Assembly: GCA_910587075.1 (NCBI GenBank)
Contig: CAJUKE010000007.1
Coordinates: 1-64,000, forward strand
Source of the DNA: an uncultured Muribaculaceae bacterium
GTDB taxonomy: Bacteria; Bacteroidota; Bacteroidia; Bacteroidales; Muribaculaceae
DNA length: 64,000 bases
Direction of reading: 5' to 3'
The notes under the pieces: model-generated
Databases searched by the model: none
Told to the model about the DNA's origin: nothing
Seen by the model: only the letters and a program-made list of their open reading frames with translations
Shown: in pieces, positions 27,328-36,500 of the stretch
How positions within the stretch are numbered: the stretch's first letter is position 1
Layout of the letters: every line of letters starts with the position of its first letter
Translations under genes and position numbers: made by a program

Positions 27328-29298
27328 ATGGATTTGATAAAGAAAGTATTATGTGTGGCGGCCCTGCTGCCCGCGCTGGCGCTCCGAGGTGCCGACGCGG
27401 GGCAGGTGCTCGACCTCCTCGACCTCTCGCGTCCCGGACTTGAAAAGGTTGCCGAGCTCCACAAGCAGGGCAACGACTCGCTGGCATCCGCGGAGCTGCT
27501 TGACTATTTCAAGAACCGCACCGGGGTGAAGAGCATCGGCGTAGACCCCAAAAAGCCGCGCCTCACCAAGGAGGAGCGCCGATGGGCCGACGAAGGGCTC
27601 GAACACAAGTTCTTCGTGCACAAGGGCTACCAGCCCTCGTATTTCTACGGCGACGACATCAACTGGCAGTACTGGCCCGTGAAGGACAACGAGCTCCGCT
27701 GGCAGCTCCACCGCACCAAGTGGTGGGTGCCCATGGGTAAGGCTTACCGCGTTACCGGCGACGAGAAGTACGCCCGCGAATGGGTGCTCCAGTACCGCGA
27801 CTGGATCAAGAAGAACCCCCTTACCGAGTTTTCCGGCATAAAGGACAAGGACATGGAGGAGGTCGACAATGTTTACTTCGCCTGGCGCCCCCTGGAGGTT
27901 TGCGACCGCCTGGAGCACCAGATTGAGCAGTTCGAGCTTTTCCTCCCCTCCGCGGAGTTCACCCCGGAATTCCTCATTGACTTCCTCGACAACTACCACC
28001 GCCACGCTACTTTCGCCAACAGCCACTACTCCAAGGAGGGCAACCACCTCCTCTTCGAGGCGCAGCGCGTGATTTTCGCCGGCTCGTTCTTCCCCGAGTT
28101 CAAGGATGCCAAGGCATGGCGCGAGGCCGGTGTCGACATCCTCAACCGCGAAATCGTAAAGCAGGTGTACCCCGACGGCGTGCAGTACGAGCTCGACCCC
28201 GGCTACCATATGGCCTGCGTCGGTATCTTCGGCAAGGCGCTCCGCATGATGGACGCCAACGGCTACCGCGGCGAGTTCCCCCAGTCGTATCTCGACACGA
28301 TGGAGAAGATGGCGCAGTTCACCTACAATATCGCCTACCCCGACTACTCCCTGCCGGTGTTCAGCGACAACAAATACCACAACAAGGCTGGGATGCTCAC
28401 CAACTACCGCTCCTGGACGAAGCTTTTCCCCAAGGACAAGACTCTGCGCTACCTCGCCACCGAGGGTAAGAAGGGGCATATGCCCGAATATACCTCGCGC
28501 GCCTTCTCCGACGGCGGTTTCTACGTTATGCGTAACGGCTGGGACTCCACCGCGACCGTGATGGTGCTCAAGGCCGGCCCCAAGGGTGAGTGGCACAACC
28601 AGTACGACAACGGCACCTTCGGGCTTTGGTCCAACGGCCGCGACTTCTTCCCCGACTCTGGCAGCTACATCTACGGCGGCGATGAGGAGGTGCTCAAGCA
28701 GCGCGACTGGTTCCGCCAGACCGCCGTGCACAACACACTGACCCTCGACGATAAGAATCTTCAGACCCGCGAATCGAAGCTCCTCAAGTGGGAAACATCG
28801 CCTGAGGGTGACCTCACCGTGGTCGAGACCCCCGGTTACGACGGCCTCACTCACCGCCGCGCCGTGTTCTTCGTCGATAAGAAGTTCTTCGTGATTGCCG
28901 ACGAGGCTTATGGCGATGCCGAGGGCGATGTGGCTCTCCACTACCAGCTCCTCCCTTGCGACCCGCTGGAAAACGCCGTGAAGAAGTCAGTGAGCACCTC
29001 TTTCGCCGACGGCAACAACATCACACTCCGCGTATTCGGTGCCGACAAGATGGAGGCCGAGGAGGGGTGGATGTCGCCCGCCTACCGCGTGAAGAAAGCC
29101 CGCCCCGCCTACGCCTTCCGTACGGCCAAGAAAGCGGGCAAGCCCGTTCGCTACATCACGGTGATCTACCCGACCGATGCCGAGAACCCCGCCACGCACA
29201 ACATCAGCGCCGCCTACAAGGGTAAGCCCTCGGCCGACTCCGCCACCCTCGAAGTTACCATCGACGGCAAGAAGTACCCCCTCTCCTACAAGCTCTGA
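27328..29298 (+). CDS. Heparin-sulfate lyase, PL12 (heparinase III-like)
   Basis: 656 residues with an N-terminal signal peptide (MDLIKKVLCVAALLPALALRG), so probably periplasmic. The N-terminal toroid (about 30-380) and C-terminal heparinase II/III beta-sandwich (about 385-656) follow. Family catalytic residues are in place: N239 (SKEGNH), Y293 (LDPGYHM) and H423 (WHNQYDNGTF). PL12 enzymes cleave low-sulfated heparan sulfate at GlcNAc/GlcNS-GlcA linkages and leave unsaturated uronates for GH88. Of the three lyases in the window this gives the clearest substrate clue. It is the last gene of the PUL, followed by a hairpin. Confidence 0.93.
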   Translation: MDLIKKVLCVAALLPALALRGADAGQVLDLLDLSRPGLEKVAELHKQGNDSLASAELLDYFKNRTGVKSIGVDPKKPRLTKEERRWADEGLEHKFFVHKGYQPSYFYGDDINWQYWPVKDNELRWQLHRTKWWVPMGKAYRVTGDEKYAREWVLQYRDWIKKNPLTEFSGIKDKDMEEVDNVYFAWRPLEVCDRLEHQIEQFELFLPSAEFTPEFLIDFLDNYHRHATFANSHYSKEGNHLLFEAQRVIFAGSFFPEFKDAKAWREAGVDILNREIVKQVYPDGVQYELDPGYHMACVGIFGKALRMMDANGYRGEFPQSYLDTMEKMAQFTYNIAYPDYSLPVFSDNKYHNKAGMLTNYRSWTKLFPKDKTLRYLATEGKKGHMPEYTSRAFSDGGFYVMRNGWDSTATVMVLKAGPKGEWHNQYDNGTFGLWSNGRDFFPDSGSYIYGGDEEVLKQRDWFRQTAVHNTLTLDDKNLQTRESKLLKWETSPEGDLTVVETPGYDGLTHRRAVFFVDKKFFVIADEAYGDAEGDVALHYQLLPCDPLENAVKKSVSTSFADGNNITLRVFGADKMEAEEGWMSPAYRVKKARPAYAFRTAKKAGKPVRYITVIYPTDAENPATHNISAAYKGKPSADSATLEVTIDGKKYPLSYKL

Positions 29299-29336
29299 TC
29301 CCTCTCCCATTCACATTACCTAATAAACTCCATTCA

Positions 29337-29370
29337 CCGGGGCGCGCCGACACAGTTCGACGCGCCCCGG
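29337..29370 (+). terminator. GC-rich hairpin at the end of the PUL
   Basis: CCGGGGCGCG (29337-29346) pairs perfectly with CGCGCCCCGG (29361-29370), 38 bp after the PL12 stop. There is no good T-tract, but the position fits a PUL terminator. Confidence 0.6.
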
Positions 29371-29402
29371 CTTCGTGTCGCGCTCCCTGTTGTCTCAAAC
29401 CT

Positions 29403-29431
29403 GTAGGGACGCACGGTGCGTGCGTCCCTAC
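29403..29431. repeat. REP-like palindrome at the PUL / restriction boundary
   Basis: GTAGGGACGCAC (29403-29414) and its exact complement (29420-29431) enclose a 5-nt loop. Short palindromes of this sequence type recur between genes in many bacteria. It lies between the PUL terminator and the hsdM promoter, where base composition changes. Confidence 0.7.
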
Positions 29432-29471
29432 GTTTTGACGTGGTGCTGGTGTAGTTAGCGATGTCGGGAGG

Positions 29472-29501
29472 TTGGTTTCTGAAATAAAATGTGTATATTT
29501 G
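29472..29501 (+). promoter_or_regulatory. Promoter of the type I restriction-modification operon
   Basis: TTGG (29472-29475) and TATATTTG (29494-29501, a full match to TAnnTTTG) are 18 bp apart. Transcription would start near 29508, after the alternative upstream start at 29491 and 19 bp before ATG 29527. This supports the shorter HsdM. Confidence 0.65.
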
Positions 29502-29526
29502 TGAAAGTTTACCTACCTACACAATA

Positions 29527-31095
29527 ATGGCGACAAGCACCCAACAGAAACAGGAACTTTTCAAGGCTATATGGGCCACGGCCGAAGACCTCCGCAACTC
29601 GGTCGACGGATGGGATTTCAAGTCCTACGTCCTCGGCATATTGTTCTTCCGCTTTATTTCGGAGAACATTACAACCTATATCAATAAAATGCAACGCGAA
29701 GCCGGTGATGCCGACTTCGACTATACCGCATTTTCCGATGAAGAGGCCATTGCTGCCAAAGATGACCTTGTGCGCGAAAAGGGTTTCTTCATTCTGCCCT
29801 CGCAACTGTTCTGCAACGTGCGCAAGCGAGCCAAAAGCGACCCTAACCTCAATGTTACACTCTCTGAAATATTCAAGAGTATTGAGGCATCGGCTGTCGG
29901 CACAGAGAGCGAGGATGACCTGAAAGGCCTCTTTGCCGATATTGATGTAAACTCCAACAAGCTCGGAGGCACTGTTGAGAAGCGAAACGAGCAACTCACC
30001 AAAATCCTGAACAACATCGGAGGCATCGACCTGAAAGGTGAATATGAGGACAATCAGATTGACCTTTTCGGCGACGCGTACGAATACCTTATGGCAATGT
30101 ATGCGTCCAATGCCGGAAAGAGCGGTGGCGAATACTACACTCCCCAGGAGGTGAGCGAACTGCTCGCACGCATAGTAAGCCACAACCGCCAGTGGGTAAA
30201 CAAGGTTTACGACCCAGCTTGCGGCTCCGGCTCTTTGCTGCTTAAATTCGCCAAAATTCTCGGGGCGGATAATGTGAAACAGGGGTTCTTCGGCCAGGAG
30301 TTGAACATCACCACCTACAACCTCTGCCGCATCAACATGTTTCTCCACAACATAAACTACAACAAGTTCGACATCCACAATGGCGACACGCTACTTGAGC
30401 CATACCATTGGGACGACGAACCGTTTGACGCGATAGTCAGCAACCCGCCTTATTCCACCAAATGGGTGGGCGATGACAACCCCCTGCTCATCAACGACCC
30501 TCGTTTCGCACCCGCCGGAGTGCTCGCTCCCAAGAGCAAGAGCGACCTCGCGTTCACTATGCATATGCTCGCCTGGCTCTCCACCGAGGGTACCGCCGCC
30601 ATCGTCGAGTTCCCAGGTGTACTGTACCGCGGAGGCAAGGAGCAGAAGATACGCCAGTATCTGATTGACAACAACTACGTTGACACCGTAATCCAGCTGC
30701 CGCCAAACCTGTTCTTCGGTGTGACCATCGCCACCTGCGTAATCGTGCTGAAGAAATCGAAAAAGGAGAACAAGACGCTGTTCATTGATGCCTCGGGGCT
30801 CTTTGTTCACGAGGGGAACAAGAACAAACTATCGCCCGCAAACATCGAGGAAATTGTTGCCGAATATGCCGACCGCAAGGAAGTCAAACACTTCTCCGCA
30901 CTCGTCGACAACGCCGCGATAGCCGCCAACGGCTACAATCTCTCCGTGAGCTCGTACGTCGAAGCCGAGGACACCCGCCCGCGGACCGACATCAAGGATC
31001 TTAACGCCCGCATAGCCCGCATCGTAGAGCATGAGAACCGTCTCCGCGCCGAAATCGACGCCATAATCACGGAACTCGAATCCGAATCATTATGA
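29527..31095 (+). CDS. hsdM: Type I restriction-modification DNA methyltransferase HsdM
   Basis: 522 residues from ATG 29527, chosen over an in-frame start at 29491 that lies at the promoter. N-terminal HsdM helical domain (about 5-150), then an N6-adenine methyltransferase domain with the SAM motif P230-A-C-G-S-G and catalytic N306-P-P-Y309. The C-terminal helices (about 430-522) contact HsdS. It is the modification subunit: M2S methylates adenine at the bipartite target. Its stop overlaps the next start by ATGA. The region is visibly less GC-rich than the PUL, consistent with transfer. Confidence 0.96.
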   Translation: MATSTQQKQELFKAIWATAEDLRNSVDGWDFKSYVLGILFFRFISENITTYINKMQREAGDADFDYTAFSDEEAIAAKDDLVREKGFFILPSQLFCNVRKRAKSDPNLNVTLSEIFKSIEASAVGTESEDDLKGLFADIDVNSNKLGGTVEKRNEQLTKILNNIGGIDLKGEYEDNQIDLFGDAYEYLMAMYASNAGKSGGEYYTPQEVSELLARIVSHNRQWVNKVYDPACGSGSLLLKFAKILGADNVKQGFFGQELNITTYNLCRINMFLHNINYNKFDIHNGDTLLEPYHWDDEPFDAIVSNPPYSTKWVGDDNPLLINDPRFAPAGVLAPKSKSDLAFTMHMLAWLSTEGTAAIVEFPGVLYRGGKEQKIRQYLIDNNYVDTVIQLPPNLFFGVTIATCVIVLKKSKKENKTLFIDASGLFVHEGNKNKLSPANIEEIVAEYADRKEVKHFSALVDNAAIAANGYNLSVSSYVEAEDTRPRTDIKDLNARIARIVEHENRLRAEIDAIITELESESL

Positions 31096-31730
31096 ATAAA
31101 CTTATAACTTTACCTGAAAGCATAAGTCCGCGACTGATCATGCTACGCAATCAGCCAGTGCTATTGGATTACGATGTGGCCGCTATTTTCGGCGTGGAAA
31201 CCAAAAGAGTCAATGAGGCTGTAAGGAGAAACAGTGAAAAGTTCCCGAAAGATTATATGTTTGCTCTTGACCGCCAAGAAATTGCGGCCTTGAGGTCGCA
31301 ATTTGCGACCTCAAACACGGGTCGAGGAGGGTCAAGATATGAGCCTAAGGCATTTACAGAAAAGGGACTTTATATGCTGGCCACAGTCTTGAAAAGCAAG
31401 CAGGCTGTCGAGGCTACTTTTGGGATAATCGAGACATACGCCCAGGTTCGGGAGTTGCAATCTACGCTTACATCTCTACACACCGACAAGAAACCAAGCC
31501 AAAGCCTTATCTCCAGATTTTCCGATCTGCTATCCGACATTATTTTGCCGGAATTACGACCTGACGAATCAGAGACATCCATTGAACTGAACTTCTTTAT
31601 CGGTAAGCTGAAGCATACGGTGAAACGCAAACGCCGCGACAACGGCCCCGATATAGTCGAAGAGCCCGAAGAACCTTATGGCGACAACGAATCCGATCAG
31701 ACAGACTCAAATCAATCTGAAACAGTATGA
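31092..31730 (+). CDS. ORF6N-domain protein within the RM operon
   Basis: 212 residues. The N-terminal ORF6N domain (about 1-110) is clear: LRNQPVLLDYDVAAIFGVETKRVNEAVRRN ... FPKDYMF ... FTEKGLYMLATVLKS, written here as separate motifs. The domain is a phage-type DNA-binding module (KilA-N/RhuM-like). A coiled or acidic C-terminal part follows, rich in D/E/S/Q. It overlaps hsdM and hsdS by ATGA at both ends, so translation is coupled. RhuM-like genes often sit between hsd genes; a regulatory or anti-phage accessory role is inference. Confidence 0.88.
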   Translation: MNKLITLPESISPRLIMLRNQPVLLDYDVAAIFGVETKRVNEAVRRNSEKFPKDYMFALDRQEIAALRSQFATSNTGRGGSRYEPKAFTEKGLYMLATVLKSKQAVEATFGIIETYAQVRELQSTLTSLHTDKKPSQSLISRFSDLLSDIILPELRPDESETSIELNFFIGKLKHTVKRKRRDNGPDIVEEPEEPYGDNESDQTDSNQSETV

Positions 31731-32968
31731 GTAAGTTACAAGAACTAATCAACCGTCTCTGCCCAAATGGCGTGCCATTCATAAAACTTGGCAATTTTAT
31801 CGACATTCATACCGGCGAGCAATTCAATAAAAGGGATATGAACGAAACAGGGTCATACCCTGTGATGAACGGAGGAGTGACACCATCTGGATTTATTGAA
31901 GTCTCCAACGAACAGGCGAATACCATCACCATATCCCAGGGTGGCGCTTCCGCCGGATTTGTAGCCTGGCAATCGACACCGTTTTGGTGTGGCGCTCATT
32001 GTTACGTTGTCAGGCCTATAACGGATCAATTAGTAAATCGCTATCTGTTTTTCTTTTTGAAAAATTCAGAGAAAACTCTTCAGCAGATGCAACATGGCGC
32101 GGGTATTCCGGCGCTAAACCGAGATAAAATTAAAAATTTAGTTATTCCCGTTCCTCCTATTGAGGTCCAGGAGGAAATCGTAAAAATTCTCGACCGCTTC
32201 GCGGAATATGCAGCGGAGCTGCAAGCGGAGCTGCAAGCGCGCAAAGAGCAATACGAGTATTATCGTAATCTTTTGCTCACCTTCAATCCCTCCGCCTACG
32301 GCTGCGGGACCGATGGTGAGCAAAAGATGAATGATGTAACTATCTGGGGGGGGTATAGTTACGAGATTTCTTGGAAAACTATGGGCGAGATTATGGAAAT
32401 ATCACGCGGCGCGTCGCCGAGGCCGATACAATCCTTTTTAACAGAGGATGAAAACGGTGTGCCCTGGATTAAAATTGGGGACATTTCACCTGATTCTAAA
32501 TATGTAACCAAGACAGCCCAAAAAATCACTTCGGAGGGTGCTTCAAAATCGCGCTATTTAAAAAGGGGCGATTTTATTCTCTCTAACTCAATGAGCTTTG
32601 GTCGTCCGTATATACTTGACTTGGATGGTTGCATTCATGACGGCTGGGTTTCATTGCGGAATTTTCAAGAATCCTATATCCCTGATTTTCTTTATCATCT
32701 TCTCAAATCTGATTCGGTTCAAACATTTTGGACCCAGAATGCGGGTCAAGGAGGGGCCGTATCTAATCTTAACGCTGATATTATCCGTAAAACTCCTGTC
32801 CCCGTCCCGCCCATCGAACTCCAAGAGAAAATCGTCGCTATCCTCGACCGCTTCGAGACGTTGGTCAACGACTTGACCAATGGCCTCCCGGCTGAAATCG
32901 CCGCCGTCAAGGAGCAATATGAGTATTACCGCGACAAATTATTGACCTTCAAAGAAAAATCAGCATGA
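31727..32968 (+). CDS. hsdS: Type I restriction-modification specificity subunit HsdS
   Basis: 413 residues with two target-recognition domains. TRD1 spans about 10-145, then a conserved helical spacer (about 145-190, VQEEIVKILDRF ... KEQYEYYRNLLLTF). TRD2 spans about 215-360, then a second copy of the spacer (QEKIVAILDRF ... KEQYEYYRDKLLTF). It determines the bipartite DNA target. Two features could change specificity: a tandem 12-bp repeat in the central spacer (32213-32236, ELQA twice) and a run of eight G (32346-32353) encoding W207-G208-G209 just before TRD2. One extra G would give a stop two codons later and a 210-residue half-subunit. No second hsdS copy or invertase gene is in the window. 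Confidence 0.95.
   Translation: MSKLQELINRLCPNGVPFIKLGNFIDIHTGEQFNKRDMNETGSYPVMNGGVTPSGFIEVSNEQANTITISQGGASAGFVAWQSTPFWCGAHCYVVRPITDQLVNRYLFFFLKNSEKTLQQMQHGAGIPALNRDKIKNLVIPVPPIEVQEEIVKILDRFAEYAAELQAELQARKEQYEYYRNLLLTFNPSAYGCGTDGEQKMNDVTIWGGYSYEISWKTMGEIMEISRGASPRPIQSFLTEDENGVPWIKIGDISPDSKYVTKTAQKITSEGASKSRYLKRGDFILSNSMSFGRPYILDLDGCIHDGWVSLRNFQESYIPDFLYHLLKSDSVQTFWTQNAGQGGAVSNLNADIIRKTPVPVPPIELQEKIVAILDRFETLVNDLTNGLPAEIAAVKEQYEYYRDKLLTFKEKSA
32213..32236 (+). repeat. Tandem 12-bp repeat in the hsdS spacer
   Basis: GCGGAGCTGCAA occurs twice in direct succession and encodes the four-residue unit A-E-L-Q twice. It lies in the helical spacer that sets the distance between the two recognition domains, comparable to the TAEL repeats of EcoR124-type HsdS. 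Confidence 0.9.
32346..32353 (+). repeat. Homopolymer G8 tract in hsdS
   Basis: Eight consecutive G (…ATCT-G8-TATAG…) at the junction of the first half and TRD2. In frame it reads Trp-Gly-Gly. G9 reads on to TAG at once; G7 also runs into a stop (TAA) about 33 codons later. Confidence 0.95.
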
Positions 32969-33510
32969 ATGAGTTGATACCGCGTGTCGGCAATTACAAA
33001 AAACTCCTGAGTTATCAGAAAGCGGATGTGATTTTTCAGATTACATTTGAATTCTGCTCGCGTTTTCTTCGGAATGGCGATCGCACTATAGACCAAATGA
33101 TCCAAGCGGCCCGCAGCGGTAAGCAGAATATCATAGAAGGATGCGCGGCATCAGCGACTTCGGCAAAAACAGAAATTAGACTGGTGAATGTAGCCAAGGC
33201 GAGTCTGAGAGAGTTGCTTGAAGATTATGAGGATTACCTCAAGACCCGGCACTGCAGACAATGGGAAAAGGACAGCAAAGAATATGAGGCTATGCGGAGG
33301 TTGGGAAAAGAGCATAATGATGCCGATTTCTTTATGGCGCTTACCGCCACGCGACCGGCGGAAACGATCGCCAATATGGCAATTATTCTGATAAATCAGG
33401 CTGATTATCTGCTATTCAGGCAACTGGAAAGATTGGAGAAAGATTTTCTTGAAAAAGGAGGCTTCTCAGAAAGGATGATGAGGCTACGAAAAAAGAATCG
33501 AGGTTACTAA
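32965..33510 (+). CDS. Four-helix-bundle suffix-domain protein (S23/IVP-like)
   Basis: 181 residues, all-helical. The N-terminal part (about 10-100) matches the four-helix-bundle / 23S-intervening-sequence protein family (YKKLLSYQKADVIFQIT ... MIQAARSGKQNIIEGC ... LVNVAKASLRELLEDYEDYL), and the C-terminal helices look like the suffix domain found in some members. It overlaps the hsdS stop by ATGA and is read before hsdR. The family has no established enzymatic role; such proteins are often found inside other operons. A structural or regulatory role with the RM complex is inference. Confidence 0.8.
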   Translation: MNELIPRVGNYKKLLSYQKADVIFQITFEFCSRFLRNGDRTIDQMIQAARSGKQNIIEGCAASATSAKTEIRLVNVAKASLRELLEDYEDYLKTRHCRQWEKDSKEYEAMRRLGKEHNDADFFMALTATRPAETIANMAIILINQADYLLFRQLERLEKDFLEKGGFSERMMRLRKKNRGY

Positions 33511-33518
33511 ACAAGGAC

Positions 33519-33569
33519 CTTAAAGTCGTTAAGGTCGTTAAGGTCTTTAAAGACTTTAACGACTTTAAG
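33519..33569. repeat. Palindromic repeat between the four-helix gene and hsdR
   Basis: CTTAAAGTCGTTAA (33519-33532) pairs perfectly with 33556-33569. Inside, GTCTTTAAAGAC (33543-33554) is itself palindromic, and the left arm carries a direct repeat of GTCGTTAAG. It fills almost all of the 74-bp gap before hsdR. It could be an mRNA-processing or attenuation hairpin that lowers hsdR relative to hsdM/hsdS. Confidence 0.8.
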
Positions 33570-33584
33570 CAAAATAACAAGATT

Positions 33585-36500
33585 ATGATGAATTACGACC
33601 TTATAAGCGAGAATCCGGAATCGACGGTAGCTGCCGAGTTCGAGCCGGGTTATTACAGCGCCGCGCAATATCAAAGCGAAGCGGAGATGGAGAGCGACTT
33701 CATCAAGCGTCTCACCCGCCAGGCTTATGAATATTTGACAATCACCTCCGAAAAGGAGCTGGTAGCCAACCTCCGCAACCAGATTGAACGGCTCAACAAT
33801 ATTATTTTTGAGGACAAAGAATGGACGGACTTCTTCAACGAATTTATCGGCAATCCCAATATGGGAATAGTTGAGAAGACCAAGACCATACAGGAGGATA
33901 ATGTCAAGGCTTGGACACGTCCTGACGGCTCACTTGTCAATATCTCGCTTATCGACAAAATAAACATCCACAATAATTCGCTGCAAGTTATCAACCAGTA
34001 TGTGCCGGAGGGTGGAGCGTTTGACAACCGTTATGATGTGACCATACTCGTCAACGGTCTGCCACTCGTGCATGTTGAGCTAAAGCGACGCGGTGTGAGC
34101 ATAAAGGATGCTTTCAACCAAATTGACCGCTATCAGCGCGATTCGTTTTGGGCGGGAAGCGGGCTATATGAGTTTGTGCAGATATTCGTAATTTCCAACG
34201 GCACCCTGACTAAGTATTACAGCAATACCACGCGCGATGCCGTCAGCAAAGCAAATCAGAAAAACGGTAAAGGAAAAGGGAAGAAGCAAACCTCAAACTC
34301 GTTTGAATTCACGTCCTATTGGGCTACCAAGAGCAATGAGCCGGTTTATGACCTGACGGACTTCACCCAGACGTTCTTCTCAAAGCATACCCTGCTAAAC
34401 ATTCTCACCAAATATTGCGTATTCACGTCGGAGAATCTTTTGCTGGTAATGCGTCCATACCAAATCGCTGCCACGGAAGAGATTCTGCTACGTATCAAAA
34501 CGTCCGCCAACGCCAAGACGTACGGCAAGCGTGAGGGTGGCGGCTACATCTGGCATACAACCGGCTCGGGCAAGACCCTGACATCATTCAAGACCGCGCG
34601 GCTTGCATCAAGGCTCGATGAGATTGACAAGGTGCTGTTTGTAGTTGACCGCAAAGATCTCGACTATCAGACGATGAAAGAGTATGACCGCTTCGAGAAA
34701 GGCGCGGCCAACTCCAACGGATCTACCGCGGTGCTTAAAAAGCAGCTCGATGACCCGAATGCCAGAATCATCATCACCACGATTCAGAAACTGTCCAATT
34801 TCATAGCCCGCAATCCGCAGCATAAGGTTTACGGTCAGCACACCGTATTGATTTTCGATGAATGCCATCGCTCGCAGTTTGGCGATATGCACAAGGCCAT
34901 AACCAAGAAGTTCAAGAAATATCATATGTTCGGTTTTACTGGCACACCGATATATCCCGACAATGCCGGAGCAATACGCAATGTCGAGTTTACAACCACG
35001 GAAGGCGCGTTTGGCGACCAACTCCACAGCTATACGATAGTTGATGCCATCCGCGACCAGAACGTGCTGCCGTTCAAGGTTGACTATATCCGCACTATGC
35101 GCGAGGAAGATGAAATACTCGATGAGCAGGTAAGCAACATCGACCGAGAGCGGGCATTGATGGCTCCCGAGCGCGTCACACTGGTGTCGAAATACATCAT
35201 GGAGCACTTTGCCCAGAAAACACGCCGTGACGCCCGCAGCTACACTTTCTCCAAACTGACCAATGTCGGAGAAGTGGCGACAGCCAAAGACCGCAACAAG
35301 GTCAAAGAGGTTAAAGCCAAAACACGACTCACAGGCTTCAATTCTATATTCGCGGTAGCCTCCATTCCGTTTGTCAAGCTCTATTACACGGAGTTGCAAA
35401 AGCAAAACGAACTTCTGCCTCCCGACAAGCGGCTTAAAATCGCGACAATATTCAGCTACTCGCCTAATGTTGACACAGAAGACGAATCGCCTGAAGATAC
35501 CGAAGGACTCGACCAGTCGAGCCGCGACTTCCTTGAAAAGTGCATTGAGGACTATAACGCCATGTTCGGCACAAGCTACGACACTTCGGCCGATAAATTC
35601 CAGAACTACTACAAAGACCTGTCGCTTCGCATGAAAAACCGCGAAGTCGATTTGCTCATTGTGGTGAATATGTTCCTTACCGGCTTCGATGCCACAACGC
35701 TCAATACTCTGTGGGTCGACAAGAACCTTCGTTATCACGGATTGCTGCAAGCCTACTCGCGTACCAACCGTATTCTCAACTCCATCAAAGACCACGGAAA
35801 TATAGTCTGCTTCCGCAATCTTGAAAAGGCCACAAACGATTGCCTCAAGCTGTTCGGCAACAAAGATGCCGCGGGACTTATATTGCTTAAGACTTTTGAT
35901 GACTATTTCTTCGGCTATGATGATGAAATGGGGAGGCACCGCCCAGGTTGGAAAGAGCTCATAGAGGAACTTCTCGCTAAATACCCTCTTGGCACTCCGA
36001 TACTCGGAGAAACCGCTGAGAAAGAGTTTATCAAGCTATTCGGCACCATACTTCGGGCGTACAACATTCTTGTGACCTTCGATGAATTTGCCGGCAATCA
36101 CATCATTTCAGACGATGATTTTGTCGATTACCGAGGCTTCTACAACGAGCTTCACGACAAATATCGTCCGAAAAAAGGTGTGCTGACAAACATCAATGAT
36201 GACCTCGTTTTCGAGATGGAACTGATGAAGTCGATTGAAATCAATATCGACTACATCCTGTTCCTTGTGGATCAGCTTGACGGAGATGAGAACCACGACC
36301 GAGAAATAATAATAAAGGCGATGAAATCGGTAGAGGCTTCTCCTGATCTCCGCGACAAGAAAGAGCTGATTGAAGACTTCATCGAGAGGCATACGCCCGA
36401 AAATGACGTTCATGACCAATGGCATGAGTTTGTGCGTCTAAGCCAACAACAGCAGATTGAGGAGATTATCGCCGCGGAAAATCTCAAACGCGATAAGACT

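Noticed and set aside
31727..32968. Invertible hsdS system
   Set aside because: No second hsdS fragment, inverted repeats between hsdS copies or site-specific recombinase gene is present in the window.
33519..33569. CRISPR-like repeat
   Set aside because: The direct repeats are adjacent 9-mers within one hairpin, with no spacers. No CRISPR array was found in the window.
30391..36425. Long minus-strand frames opposite hsdM and hsdR (for example 34608-35939)
   Set aside because: They overlap genes with complete catalytic motifs on the plus strand and have no recognisable content.
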